A stretch of DNA of 64,000 nucleotides from Bradyrhizobium monzae (GTDB lineage Bacteria > Pseudomonadota > Alphaproteobacteria > Rhizobiales > Xanthobacteraceae), in NCBI RefSeq assembly GCF_021458635.1, contig NZ_JAIRDQ010000003.1, positions 496,001-560,000 of the forward strand, given 5' to 3'. This document shows positions 9,704-20,201 of this stretch, piece after piece. The notes beneath the pieces were generated by a model that searched no databases, was not told the DNA's origin, and saw nothing but the letters and a program-made list of their open reading frames with translations. The stretch's first letter is position 1, and the number at the start of each line of letters is the position of its first letter. The position numbers and the translations under genes were made by a program.

Positions 9704-9774
9704 CGTCATTGCGAGGAGCGAAGCGACGAAGCAATCCAGACTGCCTCCGCGGATCGACTCTGGATTGCTTGAGG
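9704..9774. repeat. Dispersed palindromic repeat, family A (copy 1)
   Basis: It contains the shared core CGTCATTGCGAG, then GAAGCAATCCAGA and its inverted partner TCTGGATTGCTT. Other copies are at 28138-28216 and 32128-32190. It resembles the REP-like intergenic repeats of Bradyrhizobium. This copy has lost the outer right arm. Confidence 0.8.
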
Positions 9775-9801
9775 ATGTGGAGAAATCGCGTCGAACGCCT
9801 C

Positions 9802-9836
9802 AAAAACAAAAAGGCCGGGATTGCTCCCGGCCTTTC
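9802..9836 (-). terminator. Rho-independent terminator of the glp operon
   Basis: On the minus strand, a 10-bp GC-rich stem (AAGGCCGGGA / TCCCGGCCTT, 4-base loop) is followed by T-rich sequence. It lies 18 bp after the glpV stop. It would also work weakly for plus-strand transcripts. Confidence 0.85.
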
Positions 9837-9854
9837 GTCGTTTTGTGACGTCGC

Positions 9855-11651
9855 TTACTGCAGCGAGGCGCGCTTGGGCGGGGTGGCCGGCCACGACTTG
9901 ATCAGCGTGTCGTAGTCGATCGTTTCGCCCTTCGGCTTCTCGTTGGCGAGCTTGCGCTGCGGCGCGATGGTGCCGTCCTTCTGGGCCTTGGCGAACCAGA
10001 ACTCGGCCGACTCCTTCTTGTGCAGCTTCGGACCGCAGGCGCCCTGCACGCCCGACTTCTCGATGCGCTCCATGACGGAGTCTTGCGCAGCGGCAAGAGC
10101 ATCCATCGCGGCTTGCGGCGTCTTCGCACCGGACGACGCATCGCCGATGTTCTGCCACCAGAGCTGCGCGAGCTTCGGATAGTCGGGCACGTTGTTGCCG
10201 GTCGGGGTCCACTGCACGCGCGCGGGCGAGCGGTAGAACTCGATCAGGCCGCCGAGCTTCGGCGCACGCTCGGTGAACGACTTGTCCCAGATGTCGGATT
10301 CACGGATGAAGGTGAGACCGACATGGCTCTTCTTCAGCGACACCGTCTTGGAGACGATGAACTGGAGATACAGCCAGGCTGCCTTGCGGCGATCCGCCGG
10401 GGTCGACTTCAGAAGCGTGAGCGAACCCGCGTCCTGGTAGCCGAGCTTCATGCCTTCCTTCCAGTACGAACCGTGCGGCGACGGAGCCATACGCCACTTC
10501 GGCGTACCGTCCGCGTTCATCACGGCGATGCCCGGCTTCACCATGTCGGCGGTGAAGGCGGTGTACCAGAACATCTGCTGGGCGATGTTGCCCTGTGCCG
10601 GGACCGGACCCGACTCGGAGAACGTCATGCCCTGTGCCTGCGGCGGAGCGTACTTCTTCATCCACTCCAGGTACTTGGTGATCGAGTAGACGGCAGCCGG
10701 ACCGTTGGTGTCGCCGCCGCGCTCGATCGACGAGCCGACCGGACGACAACCTTCCATGCGGATGCCCCACTCGTCGACCGGCAGACCGTTCGGAATGCCC
10801 TTGTCGCCGTTACCCGCCATCGAGAGCCAGGCGTCGGTGAAACGCCAGCCGAGCGACGGGTCCTTCTTGCCATAGTCCATATGGCCGTAGACCTTGACGC
10901 CGTTGATCTCCTTGATGTCGTTCGTGAAGAACTCGGCGATGTCCTCATACGCCGACCAGTTCACGGGCACGCCGAGATCGTAGCCATACTTGGCCTTGAA
11001 CTTGGCCTTGTAGTCAGGGTTGGTGAACCAGTCGTAGCGGAACCAATAAAGGTTCGCGAACTGCTGGTCGGGCAGCTGATAGAGCTTGCCGTCCGGCGCG
11101 GTGCCGAACGACTTGCCGATGAAGTCGTTGACGTCGAGCATGGGATCGGTGACGTCCTTGCCCTCGCCGGTCATGTAGTCGGACAGCGCGATGGTCTGAC
11201 CGTAGCGGAAGTGGGTGCCGATCAGGTCGGAATCGTTGATCCAGCCGTCATAGACGTTCTTGCCGGACTGCATCTGGGTCTGAAGCTTTTCGACGACGTC
11301 ACCTTCCTGGATGATGTCGTGCTTGAGCTTGATGCCGGTCAGCTCGGAGAACGCCTTGGCGAGCGTCTGCGACTCGTATTCGTGGGTCGCGATGGTCTCG
11401 GAGACGACGTTGATCTCCATGCCCTTGAAAGGCTCGGCGGCCTTCGCGAACCACTCCAGCTCCTTCTTCTGGTCGTCCTTAGAAATGGTCGAAGGCTGGA
11501 ATTCCGCAATCCACTTCTGGATGGCGGCATCGTCGGCGGCGCGAACCGGCGCCGAGGTAGCGAACGCGGTGGCGAGAATGGCCGCGGCGCTCGACACGGT
11601 CAGAAAGCTAATCTTGGTCAATGGACCTTTCCTTCTCCTAAACTGTCGCAT
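9855..11651 (-). CDS. glpV: Glycerol ABC transporter substrate-binding protein GlpV
   Basis: This periplasmic binding protein delivers glycerol to the GlpPQ permease. It is about 598 residues, much larger than typical sugar-binding proteins, as is usual for rhizobial GlpV. A signal peptide ends near SAPVRA. The mature part has the extracellular solute-binding fold, with segments such as YDGWINDSDLIG and LYWFRYDWF. Start choice: ATG 11651 has GGAGG six bases upstream. A second plausible start, TTG 11621 (giving MTKISFLTVSS), is also preceded by an AGGAGAAGGAAAGG purine tract. It is the last and longest gene of the operon, separated from glpU by about 75 bp and followed by a strong terminator. 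Extra ribosome-binding capacity would suit the high stoichiometry of binding proteins. Confidence 0.9.
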   Translation of the reverse strand: MRQFRRRKGPLTKISFLTVSSAAAILATAFATSAPVRAADDAAIQKWIAEFQPSTISKDDQKKELEWFAKAAEPFKGMEINVVSETIATHEYESQTLAKAFSELTGIKLKHDIIQEGDVVEKLQTQMQSGKNVYDGWINDSDLIGTHFRYGQTIALSDYMTGEGKDVTDPMLDVNDFIGKSFGTAPDGKLYQLPDQQFANLYWFRYDWFTNPDYKAKFKAKYGYDLGVPVNWSAYEDIAEFFTNDIKEINGVKVYGHMDYGKKDPSLGWRFTDAWLSMAGNGDKGIPNGLPVDEWGIRMEGCRPVGSSIERGGDTNGPAAVYSITKYLEWMKKYAPPQAQGMTFSESGPVPAQGNIAQQMFWYTAFTADMVKPGIAVMNADGTPKWRMAPSPHGSYWKEGMKLGYQDAGSLTLLKSTPADRRKAAWLYLQFIVSKTVSLKKSHVGLTFIRESDIWDKSFTERAPKLGGLIEFYRSPARVQWTPTGNNVPDYPKLAQLWWQNIGDASSGAKTPQAAMDALAAAQDSVMERIEKSGVQGACGPKLHKKESAEFWFAKAQKDGTIAPQRKLANEKPKGETIDYDTLIKSWPATPPKRASLQ

Positions 11652-11727
11652 GTTGTTCCTCCGTTGCAGCGACAAACTTTTATACAGGCCCGGGTTGCCC
11701 CCGGATCTGGCCGTCCCTTCGCGAGCT

Positions 11728-12057
11728 TCAGACCGTGCGAAAAATGAGCACGGCCGTCACCAGCGAAATTCCACTTGCGAGCCAGAGGCTCGAAATCTCG
11801 ATCCCCTCCTCGCCGATCGGCAGCGAGGCGATCGGGTCGGTGCCGACCAGGCCGATCCACGCGAGATGGATGACGGCCGCCAAAATCAGCGAGATGAACA
11901 GGCGATCGCCGCGCGTGGTCGGAATACTGAGCACGCCGACGCGCTCGGCCTCGGGATAGACGGACGCGAGCCACGTCATCACGAGAAGCGTGCAAGCGAG
12001 CGCGGCGAAGAAGATCGCCGTCGGCAGCGTCCAGGCCATCCATGCAATGGATTCCAT
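11728..12057 (-). CDS. glpU: GlpU, small membrane protein of the glycerol transporter (DUF2160)
   Basis: The product is 109 residues with three hydrophobic segments (about 7-30, 52-72, 88-107). It matches the DUF2160 family, which occurs in alphaproteobacterial glycerol ABC operons between the second permease and the binding protein. Its role is not established; an accessory transporter subunit is inferred from strict co-location. It begins 9 bp after the glpQ stop. Confidence 0.85.
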   Translation of the reverse strand: MESIAWMAWTLPTAIFFAALACTLLVMTWLASVYPEAERVGVLSIPTTRGDRLFISLILAAVIHLAWIGLVGTDPIASLPIGEEGIEISSLWLASGISLVTAVLIFRTV

Positions 12058-12066
12058 GAGAACCTC

Positions 12067-13774
<1,708 letters not shown>

Positions 13775-13775
<1 letters not shown>

Positions 13776-14860
13776 CAGGCGGCTCCTTCCACCAGAAGGC
13801 TGTCGGCATAGACGTGGACGTGCGCTGGATCGAATTTCAGCCCGGCCGTGCCGTCCGAACTGGTGAAGCCCGCAGGTGCCCGCGCCGCGAGCTTGGCGTC
13901 GCCGAGACGCGCGCGCGCAAAGCGGATGCGGCCGAGATCGTCGATGCGCTCGATCCTGGCAGTGAGCAGGCCGGGTGTGGGCGCGACGACCTCGACGAAT
14001 TCCGGGCGCACACCGATCTCGATCTTGGCGTTTGCCGGCAGATTGTCGTAAGCGCGGTTGAGCGCGATGATGTGGCCGTCGATCCGCGCCTCGCGTCCCT
14101 TCACCTCGGCCGGCAGGATGTTCATGCCGGGCGAGCCGATGAAATAGCCGACGAAGGTATGGGCGGGCTTGTCGAACAGCTCGGCCGGCGTTCCGCTCTG
14201 CACCACGCGGCCGTCATGCATGACGACGACAGTGTCAGCGAAGGTCAGCGCCTCGGTCTGGTCGTGGGTGACGTAGATCATCGTGAGGTCGAGCTCGCGA
14301 TGCAGCGCCTTCAGCTTGGAGCGGAGCTGCCATTTCAGCTCGGGATCGATCACCGTCAGCGGCTCGTCGAACAGCACGGCGGCAACATCGGAGCGGACGA
14401 GGCCGCGGCCGAGCGAGATTTTTTGCTTGGCGTCAGCCGTCAGCCGGGTCGCCTTGCGGTTCAGATAGGGCTCGAGGTCGAGCAGGCGCCCGATCTCAGC
14501 GACGCGCTTGTCGATCTCGGCCTTCGGCACGCCGCGGTTCTTCAACGGAAACGCCAGGTTCTGTCCCACCGTCATGGTGTCGTAGATCACCGGAAACTGG
14601 AACACCTGGGCGATGTTGCGCTTCTGGGTTGACAGGGGTGTGATGTCCTGGCCGTCGAACTGGATTTTCCCCCGCGACGGCGTGATGATGCCGGAGATGA
14701 CGTTGAGCAGCGTGGTCTTGCCGCAGCCGGACGGACCAAGCAGCGCATAAGCGCCGCCCTGCCGCCAGGTCATGGTCACCGGCTTCAGCGCAAAGGTTTC
14801 CTCCGGCGCATCATTGCCACCGTAGGAATGGGCGAGATCGATGAGGTCAATGCGGGCCAT
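13775..14860 (-). CDS. glpT: Glycerol ABC transporter ATPase GlpT (degenerate signature motif)
   Basis: This is a cytoplasmic ATPase subunit of 361 residues with a C-terminal TOBE-like regulatory domain (about 240-355). Walker A is GPSGCGKTT (near residue 43), the Q-loop lies in VFQFPVI, Walker B is VLFDEPLTVIDP, and the H-loop His is present in VTHDQTEAL. The ABC signature, however, is not LSGGQ: the equivalent stretch reads LTADAKQKIS. Its partner GlpS has the converse defect. This is not the major-facilitator GlpT of E. coli. It lies 12 bp after glpS and overlaps glpP by one base. Confidence 0.92.
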
Positions 14861-14872
14861 GTCGCATCCCCC

Positions 14873-15949
14873 TCAAGAACCCGGGGCCGCGACGAGGCGA
14901 TCAGCCGCGTCGAAGACGAAGACATCATTGGGGTCGAGCACCGCGTCGATGGTCTGGCCGGGCTCGAACTCGTGCACGCCGTGCAGCACCGCAACCCAGT
15001 TCGATCCGTCGCGGGTCAAATGCACAAAACTCTCCGAACCGGTGATCTCGGTCACCGTCACCGTGGCATGGAAGGCGTGACGATCAGTCTGGCCATTGGC
15101 GAGTGCAAGCTGATGCGCGCGAAAACCGACGCGATAGGCGCCATCGCTGAGCGAGGAATAAAGACCGGAAGCCGGCGCGGCGATGCCTCCCGCATATTGC
15201 ACCGAGCCGTTCTTCTTCTCGATGCCGACGAGATTAAGCGGCGGATCGGAAAACACCTGCGCGACACGCAGTGTCTGCGGACGGCGGTAGACGCCGGGCG
15301 TCTCCCCGATCTGGAGCGCCTGGCCTTGCCACATGCAGACCGTGTTGCCGCCCAGCAGCAGCGCCTCGGTCGGCTCTGTCGTGGCATAGACGAAGATCGC
15401 GCCGGAGGCCTCGAAGATGCGCGGCAATTCGGCACGCAGCTCCTCGCGCAGCTTGTAATCGAGATTGGCGAGAGGCTCGTCGAGCAGCACGAGGTCGGCG
15501 CCCTTCACCAGCGCGCGCGCCATTGCGGTACGCTGTTGCTGGCCGCCGGAGAGCTGGAGCGGTGTTCGCTTCAGGAACGGCTCGAGCCGGAGCAGCCGGG
15601 CAGCTTCCGCCACGCGCGTCTCGATCTCCTCGCGCGGCTTGCCCTGCACACGCAGGGGCGAGGCGATGTTCTCATAGACCGTGAGCGAGGGGTAATTGAT
15701 GAACTGCTGATAGACCATCGCGACGGAACGCTGGCGCACGTCAACGCCAGTGACGTCCGTGCCGTTGACCAGCACCTTGCCCGTGGTCGGCTTGTCGAGG
15801 CCGGCGAGCAGCCGCATGATCGAAGTCTTGCCCGACAGCGTCGGCCCGAGCAGCACGTTCAACGTGCCGCTCTCGAGCGTCAGGGAGACGTCGCGAATGT
15901 GCGGGACTCCGTCGACGGTCCGGGTCACATGATCGAGTGTCACGCTCAT
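14873..15949 (-). CDS. glpS: Glycerol ABC transporter ATPase GlpS (H-loop histidine missing)
   Basis: This is the second ATPase of the transporter, 358 residues, with a C-terminal TOBE-like domain. Walker A is GPTLSGKTS, the signature LSGGQQQR is canonical, and Walker B is LVLLDEPLANLD. The H-loop position reads VYATTEPTEAL, so the catalytic His is replaced by Thr. ATG 15949 overlaps the glpD stop (ATGA), and the 49-codon upstream extension of the frame is a glpD shadow. Together with GlpT it should form a heterodimer with one full ATP site (GlpT Walker and His plus GlpS signature) and one degenerate site. Confidence 0.92.
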   Translation of the reverse strand: MSVTLDHVTRTVDGVPHIRDVSLTLESGTLNVLLGPTLSGKTSIMRLLAGLDKPTTGKVLVNGTDVTGVDVRQRSVAMVYQQFINYPSLTVYENIASPLRVQGKPREEIETRVAEAARLLRLEPFLKRTPLQLSGGQQQRTAMARALVKGADLVLLDEPLANLDYKLREELRAELPRIFEASGAIFVYATTEPTEALLLGGNTVCMWQGQALQIGETPGVYRRPQTLRVAQVFSDPPLNLVGIEKKNGSVQYAGGIAAPASGLYSSLSDGAYRVGFRAHQLALANGQTDRHAFHATVTVTEITGSESFVHLTRDGSNWVAVLHGVHEFEPGQTIDAVLDPNDVFVFDAADRLVAAPGS

Positions 15950-17496
15950 GAGCGTCCTCCTGCTTCCAGCAGAGGACTTTGCGATACAACGTGGGTCCTG
16001 ATCCAGTCGTCCAGAGCGGCAATTTCGTCGGCAGATAGCCGCAGGCCGAGCTTGGAGCGGCGCCAGACGATATCCTCGGCGGTCACCGCCCATTCGTTGG
16101 TCATCAGGTAGCGAACCTCACGTTCGGTCAGAGTTGCGCCAAAGGCCTGGCCGAGATCGGCGGCCGATTTGGCGTCGCCGAGCAATTTGATGGCGCGGGT
16201 GCCATAGGCGCGCGCGAGACGTCGCGCATGCTCATGGCTGAGGAAGGGGTAGCCGCGCTGCAACTCGGCGATCAGGCCGTCGACGGCCGATACATCCATG
16301 TCGCCGCCGGGCAGCGGCCATTTGCCGGTCCAGCCCTCGCGCGCTTTCGCGCTGCGAAGATAGGGCGCGAGCCGTTCCAGCGCCTCTTCGGCGAGGCGGC
16401 GATAGGTCGTGATCTTGCCGCCATAGATCGACAGCAGCGGCGAGCCGCCGGGGGTGTCGAGCTCGAACACGTAGTCGCGGGTCGCGGCCTTGGCTTCGCT
16501 GGCGCCGTCGTCATAGAGCGGCCGCACGCCGGAATAGGTCCAGACCACGTCCTCTGGTGTCACCGGCTTGGCGAGATATTCGCTCGCGGCGGCGCAGAGA
16601 TATTGGAGCTCTTCCGCCGTGGCCTTCACCTTAGAGGGATCGCCGTCATAGTCGCGATCGGTGGTGCCGATCAGCGTAAAGTCATCCTGATAGGGGATGA
16701 CGAAGATGATGCGGCCGTCAGCATTCTGGAACATGTAGGCGCGATCGTGGTCGTAGAGTTTTTTCACGACGATATGCGAGCCCTGCACCAGGCGCACTTT
16801 GGCTTTCGCATTCACGCCGGCACCGCGGCCGAGCACGTCCTCGACCCAGGGGCCGCCGGCATTGACCAGCGCGCGGGCCTGGATGGACGAACGTGCGCCG
16901 GTCAGCGTGTCGACCATGCTGACGGTCCAGACACCATCGGACTGCTTGATGTCCGTCGCACGGGTCCGGGTGCGAATCTCGGCGCCCTTGTCGGCGGCGT
17001 CACGCGCATTGAGCACGACCAGACGGGCGTCATCGACGAAGCAGTCGGAATATTCGAACGCACGGCTATAGCGATTCGGGATCAGCGGACGGCCGACCTC
17101 GTCACGCCGCAAATCAACCGAGCGGGTTGACGGCAACAGATGACGGCCGCCGATGTGATCGTAGAGGAAGAGGCCGAGACGCAGCAGCCAGGCCGGGCGC
17201 AGGCCCGCGTGGTGCGGCAAAACGAAACGCAGGGGACGGATGATGTGGGGCGCGATGCCCCAGAGAATCTCGCGCTCGATCAGCGCTTCGCGGACCAGCC
17301 GGAACTCGTAATATTCGAGATAGCGCAGGCCGCCATGCACCAGTTTGGTCGACCAGGACGACGTCCCGCTGGCCAGATCGTTCATTTCGCACAGGAAAAC
17401 AGTGTTTCCGCGGCCCACGGCATCGCGCGCGATGCCGCAACCGTTAACACCGCCTCCAATGATGGCGAGGTCGAAAATACGCTCCAACAGACGCAT
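15946..17496 (-). CDS. glpD: Aerobic glycerol-3-phosphate dehydrogenase GlpD
   Basis: This membrane-associated FAD enzyme oxidises sn-glycerol-3-phosphate to dihydroxyacetone phosphate and feeds electrons to quinone. It has 516 residues, normal for the family. The N-terminal FAD-binding motif is IIGGGVNGCGIARDA. The GlpD signature SGTSSWSTKLVHGGLRYLE is partly visible (STKLVHGGLRYL), as are IGTTDRDYDG, TYSGVRPL and YGGKITTYRRLAEEA. It is the first gene of the glp operon and its 3' end overlaps glpS by four bases. An inverted repeat 34-70 bp upstream is a good candidate for the GlpR operator. No glycerol kinase gene lies in the window, so glpK must be elsewhere. Confidence 0.96.
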   Translation of the reverse strand: MRLLERIFDLAIIGGGVNGCGIARDAVGRGNTVFLCEMNDLASGTSSWSTKLVHGGLRYLEYYEFRLVREALIEREILWGIAPHIIRPLRFVLPHHAGLRPAWLLRLGLFLYDHIGGRHLLPSTRSVDLRRDEVGRPLIPNRYSRAFEYSDCFVDDARLVVLNARDAADKGAEIRTRTRATDIKQSDGVWTVSMVDTLTGARSSIQARALVNAGGPWVEDVLGRGAGVNAKAKVRLVQGSHIVVKKLYDHDRAYMFQNADGRIIFVIPYQDDFTLIGTTDRDYDGDPSKVKATAEELQYLCAAASEYLAKPVTPEDVVWTYSGVRPLYDDGASEAKAATRDYVFELDTPGGSPLLSIYGGKITTYRRLAEEALERLAPYLRSAKAREGWTGKWPLPGGDMDVSAVDGLIAELQRGYPFLSHEHARRLARAYGTRAIKLLGDAKSAADLGQAFGATLTEREVRYLMTNEWAVTAEDIVWRRSKLGLRLSADEIAALDDWIRTHVVSQSPLLEAGGRS

Positions 17497-17529
17497 CCCC
17501 CGGCGACCACTCGTTCCGTCGAGTGTCTA

Positions 17530-17566
17530 CTTTCGCTTTTGATTAGATCACACCAAAAAACGAAAG
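17530..17566 (-). promoter_or_regulatory. Candidate GlpR operator upstream of glpD
   Basis: An imperfect inverted repeat has half-sites TTTCGCTTTTG and (reverse complement) TTTCGTTTTTTG, separated by about 12 bp. It lies 34-70 bp upstream of the glpD start in an otherwise AT-rich patch. DeoR/GlpR proteins often bind TTTCG-type repeats, so assignment to the adjacent GlpR is reasonable, but it is inferred. Confidence 0.5.
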
Positions 17567-17691
17567 CAAGATGAAAGAGAGGGGAAGAGAAGTGAAAACG
17601 GAACTTTTTGATGGGCAGTTCGCCGTCAAAATGGGCGTCTGAACTGATGATCCGGGGGCAGCGACGCGCTTGAACGATCACCTTGAGGTCT

Positions 17692-17718
17692 ATATGGTCA
17701 ATATAGTCATATTGTCCT
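17692..17718 (+). promoter_or_regulatory. Tandem repeats / promoter of the toxin-antitoxin pair
   Basis: AT-rich tandem repeats ATATGGTCA, ATATAGTCA and a decayed third copy TATTGTCC lie immediately before the antitoxin start at 17726. They contain -10-like TATAGT. Such iterons are typical autoregulatory operators of PhD/antitoxin proteins. Confidence 0.45.
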
Positions 17719-17725
17719 ATTCGAG

Positions 17726-18007
17726 ATGACCGATCACAGCACCGCTCCCGATTCGCCACCGACCGACACTTGGACGCTTGCCAATGCCAAGGCTCGCTTG
17801 TCCGAGGTGATCGATCGCGCCCAAACTGGTCCCCAGATCATCACCCGTCACGGCAGGCCCAATGCGGTGATCGTTTCCGCCGAAGAATGGGCGCGAAAGA
17901 CCGCGCGCAAAGGGACGCTCGCCGAATTCCTGCTGGCTTCGCCGCTACGCGGCGCCGACCTCGAGCTTGAACGTGAGCAGGACGAACCGCGCGACGAAAT
18001 GCCGTGA
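17726..18007 (+). CDS. PhD/YefM-type antitoxin
   Basis: The product is 93 residues. A short N-terminal leader is followed by the PhD/YefM fold: WTLANAKARLSEVIDRAQ, then ITRHGRPNAVIVSAEEW, the classic DNA-binding and dimerisation region. The C-terminal part (FLLASPLRGADLELERE) should wrap the toxin. The stop overlaps the toxin's GTG start (GTGA). The antitoxin would neutralise the PIN RNase and repress its own promoter. The pair is on the plus strand between the minus-strand genes glpR and glpD. Confidence 0.92.
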   Translation: MTDHSTAPDSPPTDTWTLANAKARLSEVIDRAQTGPQIITRHGRPNAVIVSAEEWARKTARKGTLAEFLLASPLRGADLELEREQDEPRDEMP

Positions 18008-18429
18008 ACCTGCTCCTCGACACCAATGTGCTGTCGGAAGTTCAGCGGCCGGCGCCTTCCCCAAAAGTCCTGGTGTGGCTCGACACGGTCGATGAGGATC
18101 GCACGTTCATAAGCGTTGCCTCGATTGCCGAGCTTCGCCGCGGCATCGCATTGCTAGATGATGGCCGTCGGCGCGCGGCGCTGACCGCCTGGCTCGCCCA
18201 CGATTTGCCGGCTCGGTTTGCAGGCCGCATCCTGCCGATCGACCATGCGGTCGCAGAGCGCTGGGGTGATCTGATGGCGCAGAGTCGCCGCAGCGGCGTT
18301 GCGTTGTCGGTGATGGACGGGTTCTTTGCGGCAACCGCGCTTACCAACGCTCTCACGCTCGTCACGCGCAACGTGAAGGATTTTTCCGCTTTTGGCGTGC
18401 CGCTGCTCGACCCGTGGGACGGCGCCTGA
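18004..18429 (+). CDS. VapC-type PIN-domain toxin (RNase)
   Basis: This is a 141-residue PIN-domain endoribonuclease. The acidic metal-binding residues are visible: Asp in LLLDTNVLSE (residue 6), Glu in SIAELRRGI (about 43), Asp in SVMDGFFAA (about 100), and Asp in VTRNVKDF (about 119). It starts with GTG 18004, overlapping the antitoxin stop by four bases, so it is translated after the antitoxin. Its stop is four bases from the convergent glpR stop, so the pair fills the glpR-glpD gap almost exactly. VapC proteins cleave tRNA or rRNA in other bacteria; the target here is unknown. Confidence 0.92.
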   Translation: MNLLLDTNVLSEVQRPAPSPKVLVWLDTVDEDRTFISVASIAELRRGIALLDDGRRRAALTAWLAHDLPARFAGRILPIDHAVAERWGDLMAQSRRSGVALSVMDGFFAATALTNALTLVTRNVKDFSAFGVPLLDPWDGA

Positions 18430-18433
18430 GGCG

Positions 18434-19282
18434 CTAGCGCAGCCTGACCACCGGTGCGGCTTCCGGCGCAGCGTCCTGCGCTTCGGCCTGAGCCTCATCG
18501 AGATCCCCGGCTCCCTTCGGCATCGCCGCCATCACCTCGATGCCCTTGCCGTGGCAGATGGTGGCGAGGCGCTCGGGCAGTTCCTGATCGGTGACGAAGG
18601 TCTGGATCTGGCTGATATGGGCGATGCGGACCGGCGCGCTGCGCCGAAGTTTTGTGGAATCAGCCACCAGCATGACGCTGCGGGCATTGGCGATGATGGC
18701 CTGCGCCACCTGCACCTCGCGATAGTCGAAGTCGAGCAGCGCGCCTTCCTCGTCGATCGCGGACGCGCCGATGATGGCGTAGTCGACCTTGAACTGGCCG
18801 ATCAGCTGCGTTGCGGTCGAGCCGACCACGGCGCCGTCGGCACGCCGCACCGTGCCGCCGGCCACCACCACCTCGATGCGGGGATGGCGGTAGAGCAGCA
18901 TGGCAACATTGAGGTTGTTGGTGATGACGAGCAAGTCCTCGTGCGAGGTCAGCGCGCTCGCGACCTCCTCGGTCGTGGTGCCGATGTTGATGAAGAGCGA
19001 GCAGCCGTTCGGGATCAACGAGGCGGCCGCAGCGCCAATCGCTTTCTTCTCGTCGGCGGCGACGAAGCGGCGCGCCTCGTAAGCGAGATTTTCGACGCCC
19101 GAGGCGATGATCGCGCCGCCATGGACGCGGGTGAGCGAACGGCGCTCGCAGAGATCGTTGAGGTCCTTGCGGATCGTCTGCGCCGAGACTTCGAACCGGC
19201 GCGCCAGCTCCTCGACCATGACGCGGCCGGAAGAGCGGGCGATGTTGAGGATTTCAGCTTGGCGATGGGTCAATCCGGTCAC
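18434..19282 (-). CDS. glpR: DeoR-family glycerol operon repressor GlpR
   Basis: This is a transcriptional repressor of 282 residues. The N-terminal DeoR helix-turn-helix (about 6-58) carries VEELARRFEVSAQTIRKDL and then RVHGGA. The sugar-phosphate-sensing DeoRC domain follows (about 75-235), with INIGTTTEEVA, NNLNVA and VGSTATQLI. The last 30 residues are an Ala/Glu-rich tail not needed by the family. GTG 19282 has GAGG upstream. The expected inducer is glycerol-3-phosphate, and the expected target is the glpD promoter 1 kb away. A HAD phosphatase gene lies 90 bp upstream on the same strand. Confidence 0.93.
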   Translation of the reverse strand: MTGLTHRQAEILNIARSSGRVMVEELARRFEVSAQTIRKDLNDLCERRSLTRVHGGAIIASGVENLAYEARRFVAADEKKAIGAAAASLIPNGCSLFINIGTTTEEVASALTSHEDLLVITNNLNVAMLLYRHPRIEVVVAGGTVRRADGAVVGSTATQLIGQFKVDYAIIGASAIDEEGALLDFDYREVQVAQAIIANARSVMLVADSTKLRRSAPVRIAHISQIQTFVTDQELPERLATICHGKGIEVMAAMPKGAGDLDEAQAEAQDAAPEAAPVVRLR

Positions 19283-19372
19283 GGCAATGGCCTCAAATCA
19301 GAACGATGCATGGTGCGGCGGTTCGCGCGCGCGGTCAATGCGCACGCCGATCACGGTTAATGGATGAAAATC

Positions 19373-20047
19373 TCACCACGCCATCGCAGCAGCGAGCCGC
19401 GCGAGCAAGTCGGGATCGTCGAAGGCGCTCGCGGACGCAACGGCGCCCGATCCAACAAGGTCAGCATCGCTGAGGCTGGTCCGGATACCGATGGTCGGAA
19501 TGCCGGCGGCAGCGGCCGACTGCACGCCGGAGCGGGAATCCTCGAAGGCGATCGAGGCAGCCGCGCTGGCGCCGACGAAGCGCAAGCCCTCTTGATAGGG
19601 CAGCGGATGCGGCTTGCCGTGCGGCAACTCGTCGCCGATCACCAGCGTCTTGAAGCGATGCGTGATGCCGAGGCCGGACAACAGCAGCTCGGCATTGAGA
19701 CGCGGCGCGTTGGTGACGGCGACCATGGGAATGCCGGCCTCATCCGCGCGGTCGAGCAACGCCATCAGGCCGGGCAGCGGCTCGATCTGTCCCGCGACCA
19801 GCGTGCGGAACACCTCCTCCTTCTCGCCGAGAATCGCGGCGCGCCCCTCCAATGTTTCATTGGGCAGAAAGCGCTCGCCGATCGACACATTGGCGAAGCC
19901 TTGCAGCTCCCTGGAGAAGCGCGCGTGGTCGAAAACATGACCGTGAGGACCGAGCACCTGGTTGAACGCTTTCAGATGCAGCGGGTCGGTGTTGGCCAGC
20001 GTGCCGTCGATATCGAACAGCAATGCCTTGCCCATAGTCTCGATCAT
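19373..20047 (-). CDS. HAD-superfamily phosphatase (subfamily IA)
   Basis: This is a 224-residue cytosolic phosphatase. Motif I is FDIDGTLA (nucleophile Asp at about 12). A helical cap follows, then motif II VTNAP (about 117), the motif III Lys in HGKPHPLPY, and motif IV FEDSRSGV. The cap type resembles beta-phosphoglucomutase/phosphoglycolate-phosphatase relatives. It precedes glpR in the same direction, so a glycerol-phosphate or related sugar-phosphate substrate is conceivable, but this rests only on position. ATG 20047 was chosen; ATG 20035 is also possible. Confidence 0.88.
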   Translation of the reverse strand: MIETMGKALLFDIDGTLANTDPLHLKAFNQVLGPHGHVFDHARFSRELQGFANVSIGERFLPNETLEGRAAILGEKEEVFRTLVAGQIEPLPGLMALLDRADEAGIPMVAVTNAPRLNAELLLSGLGITHRFKTLVIGDELPHGKPHPLPYQEGLRFVGASAAASIAFEDSRSGVQSAAAAGIPTIGIRTSLSDADLVGSGAVASASAFDDPDLLARLAAAMAW

Positions 20048-20201
20048 GTCCGTACTTTCCCGAATGCGCCGCGCATCAATGCCGAAGACGTATCAATAGA
20101 GCCGCGCGCGCGCAATAACGCATACGGATGACAATCACGCGCCACTCGACAAAGCCGCACCCGGCTGCAACACTCCATACAAGATCAAAAAGGAGGAAAC
20201 G

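Noticed and set aside
10020..11747. 575-residue open frame on the plus strand
   Set aside because: It is exactly antisense to glpV, which has a signal peptide, family motifs and operon context. Long antisense frames are expected from GC bias at codon position three.
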